64,000 bases of DNA from Papaver somniferum (GCF_003573695.1 NC_039358.1:231025560-231089559), one strand, 5' to 3'; numbered from the stretch's first letter, positions 43,629 to 55,558 are shown. Numbers and translations are program-made. The notes: generated from the letters alone by a model not told the origin.

Positions 43629-45211
43629 TGATAGACGCATTTATGTGTCTAATATATCTCAATTGTATATAGTGTTAGCAGTTGATTGTACTTATTTGGT
43701 TTTATATTTGTAGTGTTTTCAGAAGAATAAGGATTTGCGGCGAAATTGGATGAAAATGCGGCGTTTGAACCTCCGTTGATAGAGTGCCGGAAGCGCCCCA
43801 GAAGTGTACCGGAAGTACCCCAGAAATACCCCGGAGGAACCCCGAAAAAAGTGCGGAAAATGCCCCAGAGGACACTTGCTATACGGACCCTTGATTTTGG
43901 ATAAGGGGTAACCTAATTACTAAGGGGTGACCCATTTCCAAGCAGCTGCTAAAGGGACACCAGGTCTGGTTAAGGGGACACCACATTCAAAGTTCAAATA
44001 ATGGAATTTGGCGGGAAAACTAAGTTCACGTCTGATAATTCTCTGTTGGATTTCTGGGCAGTTTTGAGGGAGATTAAATCCCTGAAATCAATTGGGCTAG
44101 GCCTGTTAATAATAAACAGATCGTATGCAAGTGATTTTATCGATCAACTTGGGCTGGAATGGCTGGGAGAAGCGATCAAAGTCCAAACAGAATACGTGTT
44201 CTCTGTGAAGTTTTCAATATATTTTTAGAGATTCTGGGAGAGTTTTACGTTGAAGTAAAGTGTATCTAGTCTTTTTTAAGGATTAGGAGAATTTTGGAGC
44301 GTAAGAAATTGCCAGAAGACGCGTACAAAGCAACAGAAAAGAGATTTCTCTCTCAACTGCACGTGAAGAAAAAAGGGAGATAAACTCGGATTTAATCGAG
44401 TTATTTGGACCCTATTGGTATATAAAGGCTGGTGGGAAGTGATAGAAAGTTTTGTCGAGAGTTTGGGGGAGGTTTGGAGGCGAGCAGAGAGGCGCAGGAG
44501 GAGTTGCAGAGAAGTTACCTGCTGCTGCTGCTGCCATTAACACGCCTGAAGAACACGAAGAACGGACTCGCAGAAGCAGTCGTTCCTCAACAGTGAAATC
44601 GACTGTCATCTGTGGGTCGTAGTTCTTCAACGACAACAGCACCTCAGCTCTGTCGTTGATTCTGGACGCCTTCTGTGGGTCGCAGAGTTCTGTTTTACAT
44701 CAATTTCTTGTATTTCTCTTCATTGTAAAACACTTTTGAGCATCAATGAAATATTTTGAGAGCATTTTTACTATGATGAGTTAAACCCCAACACTGGGGC
44801 GATGGAGGAGGCCGAGCTTCATAAATGGGTAATTTTATTAATTCTTTTTAAGACTTTTGCATTAAAAATTAAGTGAAATATGATTTGATTAAATTGGGTG
44901 TTATTTGATTAGATGGGTCATGCTTAGCTTAGGTGATTTGATGTTCCATGCTTAACATTTACAACCAATGTTTTGAGAATCGACTTTGGCAAAATAAGAG
45001 TCCATATATGTTTTGAGCTATTATTGTTGAGAATAAATCATTAAGCCTTATGTTATGAAGATTGGCCGAATCATTAGTCCCAGTACCTCTCTACCAATTT
45101 GTCAATATTTGTATATATATTTTTAAATCTAAAAATCCATTACCTTCACAAGTTCGAGTTTGAACGATACCCCTTATCATCATTACTACAACCACCAAAA
45201 ATCACTTATCA
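43629..45211 (+). repeat. 3' LTR of LARD-like element
   Basis: 1583 bp, nearly identical to the 5' LTR. It differs by small indels near 43675-43710, one-base differences at about 44218 and 44274, and a few bases near 44434-44455. Confidence 0.9.
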
Positions 45212-46109
45212 AAACATGAGCATATGCAGGGAAGTCATGTATGCGCCACAATAACATTGCTTTCATTGTAAAGGATATCTTTGTATGCGCATCATACGTT
45301 ACCGCACCGAGTGTCCACAAATCAATTAACTCGTCGATCAAAGGATGCAAACGAACATCTATGTTATGATTGGGACCAAGTGGACCAGGAATCAGTAGTG
45401 TTAACATCCTAAAATCCTTTGACGTGCATTCAGATGGCGGAAGGTTGTAACAAGTAAGCATAACAGGCCATGTACTATGCACGCTCATCATTCTGAAAGG
45501 GTTAAAACCATCAGTAGCTAGTCCCAGACGTACATTTCGCTTCTCTTCAGCAAAGTCAGGCCACTTCATGTCTATTGACTTCCATTGCGAAGAATCCACC
45601 GGATGTCTCATGTGTGTAGCACTTTCTTCAACCTTAGCATACCATGTCATCAGCTCAGCTATCCATGTTATACCATACATACGTTGCAACCTTTCTGTGA
45701 CTGAAAAATACCTAAGTCTCTTCACTGGAACCTTTTTCGTTGATGTACTGCCTTCTGGTGGTTTCTGCCATCTACTTTCCCCATATTTAGGACACTTATC
45801 TTCATTAACATACTCCTTGCGATAAAGAATACAATCATTGATGCAAGCATGGGTGATATGGACAGGCAACTGAAATGGCTTAATCATGTCCTTTGCTTTA
45901 CGAAAATTAGATGTTAATGTATTCCCTTTCGGTAAAATAATTTTCAAATATCCAAATAATTCAGTCATGAAAACATCAGAACACTAATACCTCGCTTGCA
46001 TACTAAGCAACTCAATTGTTGCTGAAAGTTTTGGATGTTCAGCATCACAAACTGGAAATAGGGGTTGCACCGCATCCTTCAACCTCTTCCTGCTATTGAC
46101 AGTAGCCCG

Positions 46110-46217
46110 ATCTTCAACAACATTACCATCTTCAACAGCAGTACCATCTTCAACAGAAGTACCATCTTCAACAGTAGTACCAACTTCAACAGCAGTACCA
46201 ACTTCAACAGTAGTACC
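46110..46217 (-). repeat. 18-bp coding minisatellite in TNPD
   Basis: Six or so copies of CTTCAACAG(C/T)AGTACCAT and variants on the plus strand, in frame, encoding VE(D/V)GT(A/S/T) on the minus strand. It lies between the transposase-associated domain and the catalytic core and keeps the reading frame. Confidence 0.8.
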
Positions 46218-46639
46218 CGGCTGGTCTTCAGGATTATCAAGACCATCTACACGTCCTAGTGTCTCATTGAATAAGTCAAATATCCTCATAAAAGATGCAA
46301 CTTCCTGATTCAGAACATTATTGGCAGGTAAAGTACGTGCTTGAATATTATTCACACGAGGTCGCTCTCCATGATGGATCCATGTTCGGTATTGGCTGTA
46401 GAACCCATAATCAAGAATATCCCCATGTACATCATCTATACATTTTGGTAAACTATTGTAATTCTTACACTTAACGCAAGGACAACAGAATTCTTTGATA
46501 CCTTCACCAAGACTCTTTGTTGCAAATTGGATGAAAGATTGAACACCTGCAATCCATTGAGGTGAACCCTTGCGTGCAGTCATCCATTCTTTATTTGGAG
46601 TAGTTATAAGATTTTGAGACATCTGCAAAATAAAGGAAT

Positions 46640-46642
<3 letters not shown>

Positions 46643-46670
<28 letters not shown>
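46643..46670. repeat. (AT)n microsatellite
   Basis: A run of alternating A and T just upstream of the TNPD start codon (minus strand). Confidence 0.9.
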
Positions 46671-46689
46671 CATAACCAACTTAATGGAC

Positions 46690-48096
46690 TAATGCTTAAC
46701 AACTTAACACTCCAAAGCAATGTAAACAAATATGTCCTGTATACTTCACATAAAGACTCAAGACACCAAATCAAAGCTGATTTTTCAATCTCGATGCAAC
46801 CAAGTTTACTACCAGTTCAAGCAAGTAATTCTTAATTGCACCTAATATATGCAGTTCACATATACATACACGATACTCTACTTAAGAAAGGATGGGCCCA
46901 AGAGATGAACACTTAAAGTCAAATCCACATAGAAAAGTATGAAAACAGATTAATGAAATTGTGCATCACTCATTGATTACAAATACACCTACTTAGTTTG
47001 ACCTAATTAAACAAAACCCCGAAATTCAATATACATTATTCAGTTAAAAACCAACCTTCCAACTGAAAATGGAATCAATTGGGCTAAACCTTAATAAATT
47101 TTAATTCAGAAAGAGGTACTTACCCTAATAAATTGGTGAGCTAGAGATCTGAGTTCTGAAATCAAATCAGAGTTGTTAAGCCTTCTTCTTACATCCTACA
47201 ATAGTTTAACTAATTAGGTCATCCAGGTACATACCGAGAACCAAAATCCTAACCAGAAACTTCGAGAATTAAAAGCCTCATCAATTTTACCTAGTACAAC
47301 ATCAATTATATTTTCCTGCGATGAGAGTGTTTTTCAGAAGTAGATATCGAGAGAGAATATAAGTTTATTACGAGAGGAGAGAGCTTATTTCCTTTTTCTC
47401 TTTCTTTTTTGTTCTCGGATCGATGGGTAAGAAACTCATGGTGTCAAAAGAGTCAGATTGATAACTAACTAGCTGAATGGGCTGAATCGCCTTTAAAACG
47501 AGTCAGATTTCTTTTTTGATTTTTTTCCCAGATGATTTTTCCCCAGAGAAGTTCTTACTATGGGAAGATTTTTCACCAGAGGAATTTAACTGAGACAGAT
47601 TGATAATAGAAGTTCTTATGTACTTATGAATGATGTAATCTTCTCTTGAATGTAAAAGATTATGGTAAACTGTAGTGTTCATCTCTTGCTAATGGTTTTT
47701 GATGAAGTTAAAATTTGAGTGTAAAAGATTATGGTGATAAAAGGTACCAATTTCTAGCTTTATTTCCTGATTCTCAATTAGTAATGAGTTGAAGTTTCTG
47801 TGCAACATGATCAAAAGACTAGATAAATAGATGCAAAATAGGTCTTGCAGAGATTGAAATTTGAAGTTCCTATAAAATACAAGTTACAAGTTAGTAACAA
47901 TATTGAAACTGAAATGCTCGAAAAATCCGAAAGCTAATAAATGTAGGCTACCAAATATATTTCATTAGATAAAAGCATGGCTCCAAAACATGCTGAAGCT
48001 ACATATCCATATAGTAGTTTACAAAAAAAGAGATGAGACTCAAAACCATACAAACTTGCAAGTTCGACTAAACCCCAAAATACTAACATCTGAAAG
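46690..48096. other. CACTA interior between its two genes
   Basis: No coding frame recognised. Read on the minus strand it lies between the Ptta/TNPA-like gene and the TNPD start, so it would hold the 3' end of the first and the leader/promoter of the second, or a long intron if both come from one transcript as in En/Spm. Confidence 0.45.
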
Positions 48097-49567
48097 TTAA
48101 GCTTCCCAACCCCAAAATACTAACATCTTTAGTGTCTCAACAGTGACCTCAAGAGTACGGAAACGTTCTTCCACAGCTCTAGTCTTCATCACCTGTTGAC
48201 GTAACTGCTCCTTAGGAATGGCAGAAGCGCGCACTTCAGTCTTTGATACCCCACCTCCCATTCCTCGAAAAAAGACCCTACCATCAGTTCCAAGCACCTA
48301 CAAAGAAGTAAACAAAACATTTAGCTAGCAATTGATAAGTTTCTTTTTTGCAAACTGCAATAAAAATTCAAGTTCACCCACCGTGGCCACAACATCTTTT
48401 TCCAAATTAGTTTCATTTATATACTGCTCAGTTTCGTTCAACTCTCTTATATTTTCCTGCAAAGGACATCAGATTATATGTAAGTGGAAAACCAAGTACA
48501 AATAAAACTAAAAGATAAATGTATGTAAGTCGATCAAAAACCAAGAAACAACTTACAACATATTCTCTGCATTTTATTTCATAGCAATTTGGGTCCATTA
48601 ACTCAAGATGTTCTTGAGGGATTTCTTAGTAAACATGTGTTGCCAAGTATACCACAGATCTTGATACACTACCAGTTGGACTTTGTTGGTCCATCAAATG
48701 TCGACGACGAGCAATGCCATCCCTTCCAATAGTGTGGAGAGCTTTATGTTGCTTCGTTGATTCCCTCCCTATCTTCCTTAGTTTCTTGTCTTTGTCTGAA
48801 GCATACAAATCAACAAAGCGTTCCCAATTCTCTCTCCTCACACCTGCAGGTCTATTTTTCTTTTGCTCAGCAATAGTATCAAACTTATCATACCACAATC
48901 TTAGTTTGTTCTTTCTGTTCTTCCATGATTTATTTGCCATTCTTAAAACCTTGCCCTTGATGATTGCAGGTATCTTGTACTCATTGTTAAGGGTCCTCCA
49001 AATTTCTTCCTTAAATTCCACAGGGACGATCCTCCAATCCTCATAATGTGGTGAAACAACATTCCTGCATATCACCCCAATTCTGGAAGCATATGGCTTA
49101 AAAATATCTTCTATTGGTTGTCCCAAGGAATTGAAAGGAATTTCTGGAAGTTGGCCACCTACATAAAAAAAAACAAACAAAAAAAAACAAATTAGATGTC
49201 AATTAATCATATAAATTAATCTGAAAAACAAATTTATATAATATACCGTTGTTCATGCTTTCCTCGGTATCACCAGGATCATTATCCGCCTGATGAAATG
49301 CCTCATGCCATCCATGTTCCTCAGGCTGATTCCAGTACCTTGGCTTGGAGAATGTTCACCATCTGATGAAGACACTTGTCGACTCCCTACACTTGGACTT
49401 CCAGCTGGGTTTGCACCATCAGTTGACGGAGAGCCTTGTGAATTGAGCAAATCCATTGGCCAGTTAGCTTCATTTGAGCTAGGAGTAGTACTTGGTGATC
49501 TAGTACTAGCAGACCTAGTACTTCCAGTCCAAAATCGGATGCTACCTCCAGCACGAGGTGTTGCCAT
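48097..49567 (-). CDS. CACTA second gene, plant transposase Ptta/En/Spm (TNPA-like)
   Basis: Minus-strand exons. About 49567-49247: Ser/Pro/Thr-rich N-terminus (MATPRAGGSIRFWTGS). 49167-48620: the conserved core (FNSLGQPIEDIFKPYASRIG, HYEDWRIVPVEFKEEIW, KSWKNRKNKLRLWYDKFD, RPAGVRRENWERFVDLYASD, LHTIGRDGIARRR) that defines this family. About 48610-48556: EIPQEHLELMDPNCYEIK. About 48458-48382: ENIRELNETEQYINETN. 48297-48097: VLGTDGRVFFRGMGGGVSK, then a predicted coiled coil. Proteins of this type bind CACTA subterminal repeats and assist TNPD. Exon 1 seems to need a frame change near 49330 to join exon 2, so it may be damaged. Splice sites were judged by eye. Confidence 0.75.
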
Positions 49568-50876
49568 ATTTTTCTACAACAAAATCACACATTGAAATAT
49601 TAACAAACTCACTTCAAACAAAGTTATTACCCAAATAATTAAAAGTTGAAGAGAGCCATCACAGAGAAAACTTTGAGCAATAAACTGTAAAACCTATCTA
49701 TGTGCAAACATTAAGTTGCAGCAACGATCACATGACATCCATAAAGTACAAGGTCATTAAGCATAGCAAACCATTTCATCAAAACCAGAGATTACACTAA
49801 GGTCATGCCTTGAATATATGACAGAAAACTTTAACTATTAGTGTTGCACCCTTCACAAGTCATCAAATAGTGAACATAAGGAAGAGGGATAACAGATGCT
49901 CAAACTTGAATAACCTGTTAACCCATCACATAAAACATAAGGAACCAACTGCAAACCAAAAGGAAGAACAAAGAAAAATCTATGGGTAACAGCCATAAAA
50001 CATGATTCTTTTCAACAACACAAAACCTAAAACATGATACACAAACCCAATCAACAATATAATTTAACTAACCATAATACATGATCAACTACTACCACCC
50101 AAATCGATAAAATCTGCTATACCTGATGAGAATCTGAACTACAAAGCTGTTGAGATGTACCTGAAATCAACCAAAAAAACAATAATTATTAAACCCCATG
50201 ACCAAAATCGACTAGTAAAAGAAAAAGAAAACTTCAATCCAAAACCCTAACTGTACCTGTTGATGAATTACAACTAGATCGCTATTGAGATTTACCCGAA
50301 ATCCACCAATAAAACAGTTATTGTTATACCCCATGAGGAAAATCGACCAGTAAAAGAAAAAAAAGAAGGAAAAGAAAACTTCAATCAAAAACCCTAACTT
50401 TACCAGTACCTGATGATTTTGAGAATTAAACCTAACTGCTGCACAATTGAGAGCTGTAACAGGTTAATCTTAGTAAAGATTTTGTGATACAAAGGCTTAA
50501 TTAGTTTTAATGGTGGAGTTCTGGGAGAGGAGGAGAAATTTTAATGGTGTCTGGTTTTTTTCTCTGCAAATGAACTATTGGAGAGAGAGGGACGATATGA
50601 ACGAGATAAATACCATCGTTAATAACGAGGTTTATAAAAATGGAGGGAACCGAGTGAGACTTCCCGCCTTAGAAAATATCACTGAATCAACCACGTGTAG
50701 TAGTCTCGGTGTGGGTTTCTAAATTAGGATATTAATGGAATTAAAAAATTAATTGAACGACGGTTTCTAAGGCTCCAGGATATGCTCCGAAAATTTACCC
50801 ATCAGAGACGGTCTTCAATGGTCAATAGGCCGTTGACTGGTAGTGAGGGTCTCTGATGTGGGTCCATAAAACCCCC
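49568..50876. other. CACTA right subterminal region
   Basis: Holds the presumed promoter and leader of the minus-strand genes. Two related segments with AAACCCTAAC and (A)CCTG(A/T)TGA(A/T) (50240-50280 and 50385-50420) are repeated. The last 130 bases contain GACGGTTTCTAA, GAGACGGTC and GGGTCTCTGATGTGGGTCC words like those at the left end. No gene. Confidence 0.5.
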
Positions 50877-51074
50877 TTTTCCACTAGTGTATGCATTTAA
50901 TTTCTAGTAATTAAAGTATATAAAACCAAAAACCTTAACTAAAATATTCCTTAGTACCCCCTCTTCTTGAAAACTAAGGAATATTTTTGAACAATAAATG
51001 ATAAGATTTACAGTACGTGTTCAAAGTATGTTGGCATTCTTTCACTGTAAATCCTTATTCGTATTTACACGGAT

Positions 51075-51546
51075 TCAAGGTTTTTAAATCGTAAATCGAA
51101 ACGTGAATTGTTTTTTAAAATTTTATAATCGAATCGTATGTTAAATCGTGAATCTTAGATTCATTGTCCACTTTTGAATCGTATATTTGCCTATAAAAAT
51201 AATGAACTAGGTGAAAACCTCAACAAGAATTACATATATTTTCCAAGATTTTTATAAATGAGAAGAAAATACACTACCAATCACAAAAATGAAGCACAAC
51301 ACGATGGTTGGGGTGTTGTCAATTGAATTCAGGATCGCAGGTTCGATCCCTACTAACGTTGTTTTTGCAAAAAATAAAAAAAAGGAGCACAAGATGTGGT
51401 TTGACTGCATCTGAAGCGTGGAACAAGGTTGACTTGTCCGATTCTTTGGAGAAATGCCTCACAAGAGCGTCTCGAATTGAACTTGAAATTTCTGACTCGA
51501 CTCGTACGATTCAACTCGTGAATCGTACCATTTTAAAAACCATGCA
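51075..51546. mobile_element. MITE-like inverted-repeat element
   Basis: The ends AAGGTTTTTAAATCGTAAATCG and (complement) ATGGTTTTTAAAATGG.ACGATTCACGAG are inverted copies. Near the ends the words AATCGTGAATC / GATTCACGA are repeated. About 470 bp including a SINE-like insert. The target duplication was not resolved. Confidence 0.5.
51307..51384 (+). mobile_element. Very short tRNA-like SINE insert
   Basis: About 78 bp holding a Pol III B-box (GGTTCGATCCC at about 51340) and an A-box-like TGGTTGGGGTG at about 51305, ending in an A-rich tail. Flanks GAAGCACAACACGATG (51291-51306) and GGAGCACAAGATG (51384-51396) look like an imperfect target duplication. A decayed tRNA gene is an alternative, but the cloverleaf does not fold convincingly. 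Confidence 0.45.
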
Positions 51547-51619
51547 TGGGTTTATATTCTTGGAATCAGTTATACCATACTTCAAACAAGTTTAGAATTG
51601 GTTCACCTATATTCCAAGA

Positions 51620-52080
51620 TACCTATGTGATTGATCAAGTATCAAATCAATACATGGGTTCAATCGGTTCTACCAATCACTAAGATCAGTTATACCTCAA
51701 TATGGAAATATTTGTGATTGGTCACACAAGTTACCAGGACCGGTTACATCGGTTACCAGGATCGGTTACATCAATTACCAGGACCCGATACCATAATCTC
51801 ATGGTATTTCTTGTGATCGGTCACACCAATTACCAGGATCGGTTATGCCAATTACCATGACATGTTACCAATTACATGGATCGATTATACAATTAACACT
51901 CTGTGATCGGCCACACCAATTACTAGGATTGGTCACACCAATTACAAATATCGATCATACCACATCATGTAGGATCAGTTACGCCACATAATAAAAACCA
52001 GTCATACCAAATCATAAGTCACGCATTGTGATCAGTTATACCAAGATACATAACAAAAATACGATCGGTTCTACCTTTTC
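51620..52080 (+). repeat. Degenerate minisatellite, unit about 22-30 bp
   Basis: About 15 or more loose copies of GATCGGTTACACCAATTACCA and variants (GATCGGTCACACCAATTAC, GATCAGTTATACC). Unit spacing varies, so it is old or gene-conversion-scrambled. No coding frame. Confidence 0.7.
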
Positions 52081-52680
52081 ACACATATTGGTAATCCAAA
52101 GATTTGCAATGACTAGCCATACCAATAAGCCTAATGATTTTCCTTTTGATTCATAAAACAAGTTCATGAATGTACTTCCTTTAAAAGAATGTAAAACAAT
52201 GTTTCCTAGGATGAAATCTTCACCATAACCCATTCACATAATCATAATAGTATATACAAGATTACGTCGATGTCATATCTACGAAGTTCAAAAGATAAGC
52301 GTTATACTTCGTAGTCTAATTCCCTAATACTATGAGCATACAGACAATGTCACGTCACCAGAGTATTATACAATATTTACAGTATATACAGCTTCGCAGT
52401 TATGTTTTCAATACTGTACGACTTGAAAGATACGTTAGGAATGAAACAGTTAAAGTCAATATTACTAACCTCAAGAGGAAGGGTGATGTTGTCGTTGAAG
52501 TTCGCTTCTTCTTCACATTCTTCAGGTATTCGGAGTAATACTTGTATGTCTAAATATTCCTAGACTCTCTAGTCTAATATAAACCAATTTGACCCTGGTA
52601 TATAATCAAGCGACTTTAAATGAGTTTTGACACACTAAAATATGACAACCAAACTTGACATACCAATGCTTGGTGAGTTC
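52081..52680. other. Intergenic, no gene seen
   Basis: AT-rich with short frames; no recognisable features. Confidence 0.4.
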
Positions 52681-52689
52681 AACCGAGCT

Positions 52690-54960
52690 ATGCTCTAACA
52701 ATTTAGTTAGAGTCTAAAAAGTTTGTATGAGATAAGAAATGACATGTAAAACCTAGAATGGTTCAACGTCAGAAATATTTTTTAAGTAAAAAAATTATAT
52801 ATAAAATAAGGTCGGTCTTATGAAAAAATCTAAAGAGGCGGTATGTATTGATTATAAATAGGCACACGATGTATACACTGTAACCTAAGCAAGAATTAAT
52901 AAAAAAGAGTGAGTTTACTGAGAATATTGTTGCTTCACCTACTAGGAGCTTTATAAAAACAACACTAAGGCAATACTATGTTCATATATCTCCAGTAGTA
53001 TCATCGAGAGTTTCCATAAATCTAAAAACCTAACATGATCTCAGAGCTTGTTCGATCTATATGAGGTGTGGAGTTTTCCGATAAGAACCATAGTTGATAA
53101 ATTCAACTACGAAGTTTAAAGAAAGAAAAAGTCGATAATAAATGAAAAGATGCAATGTATAATTGTGAACTATATCTAAAGTGTAAAGTTCAGAGATTTG
53201 TGTGGTTCCCCAACTAACAAGATTTTACCAAATTCAAGGGTTAATAAAAAAAAAAGTACAAGAAGAGAAAAATAACGAAAAGAGATACAATAACATAAGA
53301 TGAAGAATTTGCTACTGAATTTCTAAGTAAATATAAAAGTTGAAGAGACAAAAAAAAAAAAAAAAAAAAAAAAGGAAAACGAGTTTGCTTGTGGGTATAT
53401 ACTAAGTAAATTTATATAAGTTTTTGAAGAATGAAAACCTCTCCATGAAGAAAAAGAAAATAGAAAAAAGAAAAAAGAAAAGAAGTAAAAATCATTGTCG
53501 AATAAGTCATTAGAAAGAATTAGGGAAGAGAGCAATTGAGGGAAGAGTACAACACATAATGCATTCTCAAATATATCAAAAACCAAAATGGCAGGATTGT
53601 CATGTTTGTCATGAGAATACTAACTTCTGCTCGTGGTCAGAAGAAATGGATTTTTTTGGATAGGCGGAATCCCCGAAACCTCTGAAGCAAATAATTGGTG
53701 AAGTTTCGTAAAAACTCCCAACGTTAAGAGTCGTGGGAGAAACTTCTGAACATACTAGTGGTTAAGTTTCGTAAAAGCCTGACATGTAAATAAATGACTA
53801 AAGGCGGATCCTTTGAATCTACGACGATCAATGTTCGTACAGGCTAGGGGAAATCTATTAAGCTAGCTAGCACACTTTGAAGTTAGGTAGAACTAAAGAA
53901 TATAAAAATTAAAAGATGGAAACGAGTACGAGACTATGTGGAGAGGATATGCATGAAAACTTGTCGGACACAAAGAAACTACGACATCACGTAGGAACGA
54001 AGACCATCACAAATTAAGGGGTAGTATCAGAATATTGTTATCTTGTAATGTATAAATGAGTTGCGTCTGGAGTTTTCTAGTTAGAGAACTTGTTAAGTGT
54101 GAACGGAGTTTGGTCTTGAGGTAAAAATATTTTGTATTATCTAGAGTATGTAAAGTTTGTATGAGACAAGAAATGACTAATATATGTTCAGCATGAAAAG
54201 TTTAAGTAAAATAAGGTTGGTATTTTGAAGAAAAATTTAGAGAGATGTTATTGAAGCCTAAAAATAGGCAATGATGGATACAAATTGTAACTTGAGCAAG
54301 AACTTTAAAGAACTAAATCTCGCTTCACCTCCTCTAATCGTCTAGTTTACTAAGAGCTCTATACGAGAAACTTTAATAACTATTGTATATCTCTGAAGTT
54401 ATCATAAGTGTTTAAAGTTTCTAAAAAATTTCAACAATCTTACATTGCATTTTTCTGGTCCTTCAAGTAAATTTTGCGTTACAACGATAATTTTCCCAAT
54501 TATTGTAGTTTCAAAAGAAAGAATAAAATACTTTATTTCTCTCTCTCTCGCTCATTTCTTTTTCGGAAAAAAAAAATCTTTAGAGAAAAAGAAGCTTTCA
54601 TTAACTTCTTGCTCATATTTGTCATTTGTAAAAGATTTTTTTTCCTTTTTAATCTTTTGTTATTAAATAATTGACTAAAACTAGCTTTCTATATATATTG
54701 TATTTGATGTCTTTTAGCATATTTCTGCATTGTTTTGGGCGACTTATTTTCGCTATTTGGGAAAAATTTCTCTTTGAAATGAGGGGATTTATTCAAACCT
54801 TGATTGCTGGTTCATGGATTGCTATAATCGTTTTAGGGCATCTAGGTTTATTTGGTTTTACAAGATTATGAGCAAAAAAATCCATTTCGGAGCATTTCTT
54901 ATTGATGAAAAATGACTAATGGTCGCAATTGGTTCTGGATTATACCATGATTCTTCCCCA
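52690..54960 (+). mobile_element. Segmental duplication, copy 1: small LTR element plus flank
   Basis: Copy 1 of a direct duplication whose second copy is 55559-58745. 52690-53036 is a 5'-truncated LTR, followed by a primer-binding-site remnant ending CAGAGCTTGTTC at about 53042. 53045-54012 is a non-coding interior. A polypurine-like AATTAAGGGGTAG lies at 54013-54025, and 54025-54430 is the second LTR (GAATATTGTTATCTTGTAATG start). 54431-54960 is host flank shared with copy 2. The element has no gag or pol, so it is a short non-autonomous derivative of copia type. Confidence 0.65.
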
Positions 54961-55558
54961 CCACGTACACAAAAATTGGATATCTGGGTTAAACCAGTTT
55001 TAGGCTGGAATGGGTCTCATGGGTTACTGGTCCAACCTTCCAGTTTACCCAAGTCACTAGTTTTTTTTTAACATGTTAGTGGGTCACTATGGAATTATAT
55101 CGTTTTTCCTACTGGTTCACTGGTTTATAGATCCACCCGGCCGGTCTGGTTCCCAAAACACCGCTTTTCAGAAATAATATAAAAACAAAATGATATAAAA
55201 CCTTATACATATGTTGTACATTAATAAGGTGAATTAACACTGCTTAAATATTTCCTTAATTTGGGTCGTGTGGTAAATTTGGCAGATCATAAGGAAAATT
55301 TGAAAGTATTCACAAATTTTGGATCACAATGTCCATTTGGTGGTAATGACAAGTTCCATTTGATGGTAACGATGGAAACACTTACGCACGGATTTTTTTG
55401 CCACGTGGCAAATAAGCAAGATTGCGAATAAGAAGTGTACCAAATTTGATACAATAAAAAATATTTTATGCATTCCGAATGGTGCGTCCCAAGTAAATTA
55501 GTACGTACCCCCGATTGGCCGTCATGATTTTTTTGGCGATATTGCCAAAATTGGGATT
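54961..55558. other. Spacer between the duplicated segments
   Basis: No gene. Contains a run of GGTTCACTGG / GGGTCACT-like words at 55030-55150 and AT-rich sequence after that. Confidence 0.4.

Larger units (their letters stand above)
37863..45211 (+). mobile_element. Young non-autonomous LTR retrotransposon (LARD-like)
   Basis: 7.35 kb, flanked by the 5-bp duplication AAACA (37858-37862, 45212-45216). LTRs of 1591 and 1583 bp (TGATAGACG...CACTTATCA) differ at few places, mainly a small cluster near 37890-37955, so insertion is recent. After the 5' LTR comes TTTTGGCGCCGCCGACGCGG, a primer-binding site like those of some Ty3/gypsy elements. The 4.2-kb interior has one 593-codon ORF and no protease, reverse transcriptase, RNase H or integrase. 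A polypurine AAGTTTGGGGG precedes the 3' LTR. It sits in an exon of the CACTA transposase. Confidence 0.9.
35354..46622 (-). pseudogene. CACTA transposase TNPD (tnp2-like), interrupted
   Basis: Minus-strand exons in order. 46622-46000: transposase-associated domain (WMTARKGSPQWIAGV, FCCPCVKCKN, YRTWIHHGE), then a VEDGT repeat. 45968-45212: the Transposase_21 core (LRYFSVTERLQRMYG, MRHPVDSSQW, NVRLGLATDGFNPF, LLIPGPLGPNHNIDV, LWRIHDFPAYAHV). Here the LTR retrotransposon interrupts, and the frame resumes at about 37852 (SGRFGFRVC...KYAYMGHRRFL), then HNVDVMHVEKN (about 37420), APYCMSKAEREV to FPPAFFVSMTHVVVHLAEES and WMYPYERY (37316-36800, the DUF4218 part), 36761-36420, and 36054-35354 (YNSYFVNGYLFYTADAE, TTQNSGVTMEA, VDEPFIHASQARQVFY, the DUF4216 part). 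Besides the insertion there are frameshifts near 37620, 37330 and 35670. The protein would normally cut at the CACTA ends. Confidence 0.88.
33644..50889 (-). mobile_element. CACTA (En/Spm) transposon, 17.2 kb
   Basis: Ends are the perfect 13-bp inverted repeat CACTAGTGGAAAA (33644-33656; complement at 50877-50889), flanked by the 3-bp duplication TAT (33641-33643, 50890-50892). Both ends carry subterminal GACGGTTTCTAA / GGGTC(G/C)TT words. Two minus-strand genes are present as expected: a TNPD-like transposase (46622 to 35354) and a Ptta/TNPA-like gene (49567 to 48097). About 7.35 kb of its length is a nested LTR retrotransposon (37863-45211), and a short retroposon sits at 34597-34885. Without these insertions the element would be about 9.6 kb. 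Confidence 0.92.

Noticed and set aside
51300..51375. Functional tRNA gene
   Set aside because: A B-box and weak A-box are present, but stem pairing is poor and the segment has an A-tail and a flanking duplication, fitting a SINE-like insert better.
51620..52080. CRISPR array
   Set aside because: The repeats are degenerate with irregular spacing, in a plant nuclear context; it is a minisatellite.
53323..53586. Phe-rich minus-strand ORF, and a similar one at 57490-57759
   Set aside because: Derived from A-rich stretches in the interior of the small LTR element, present in both duplicate copies with different frames.
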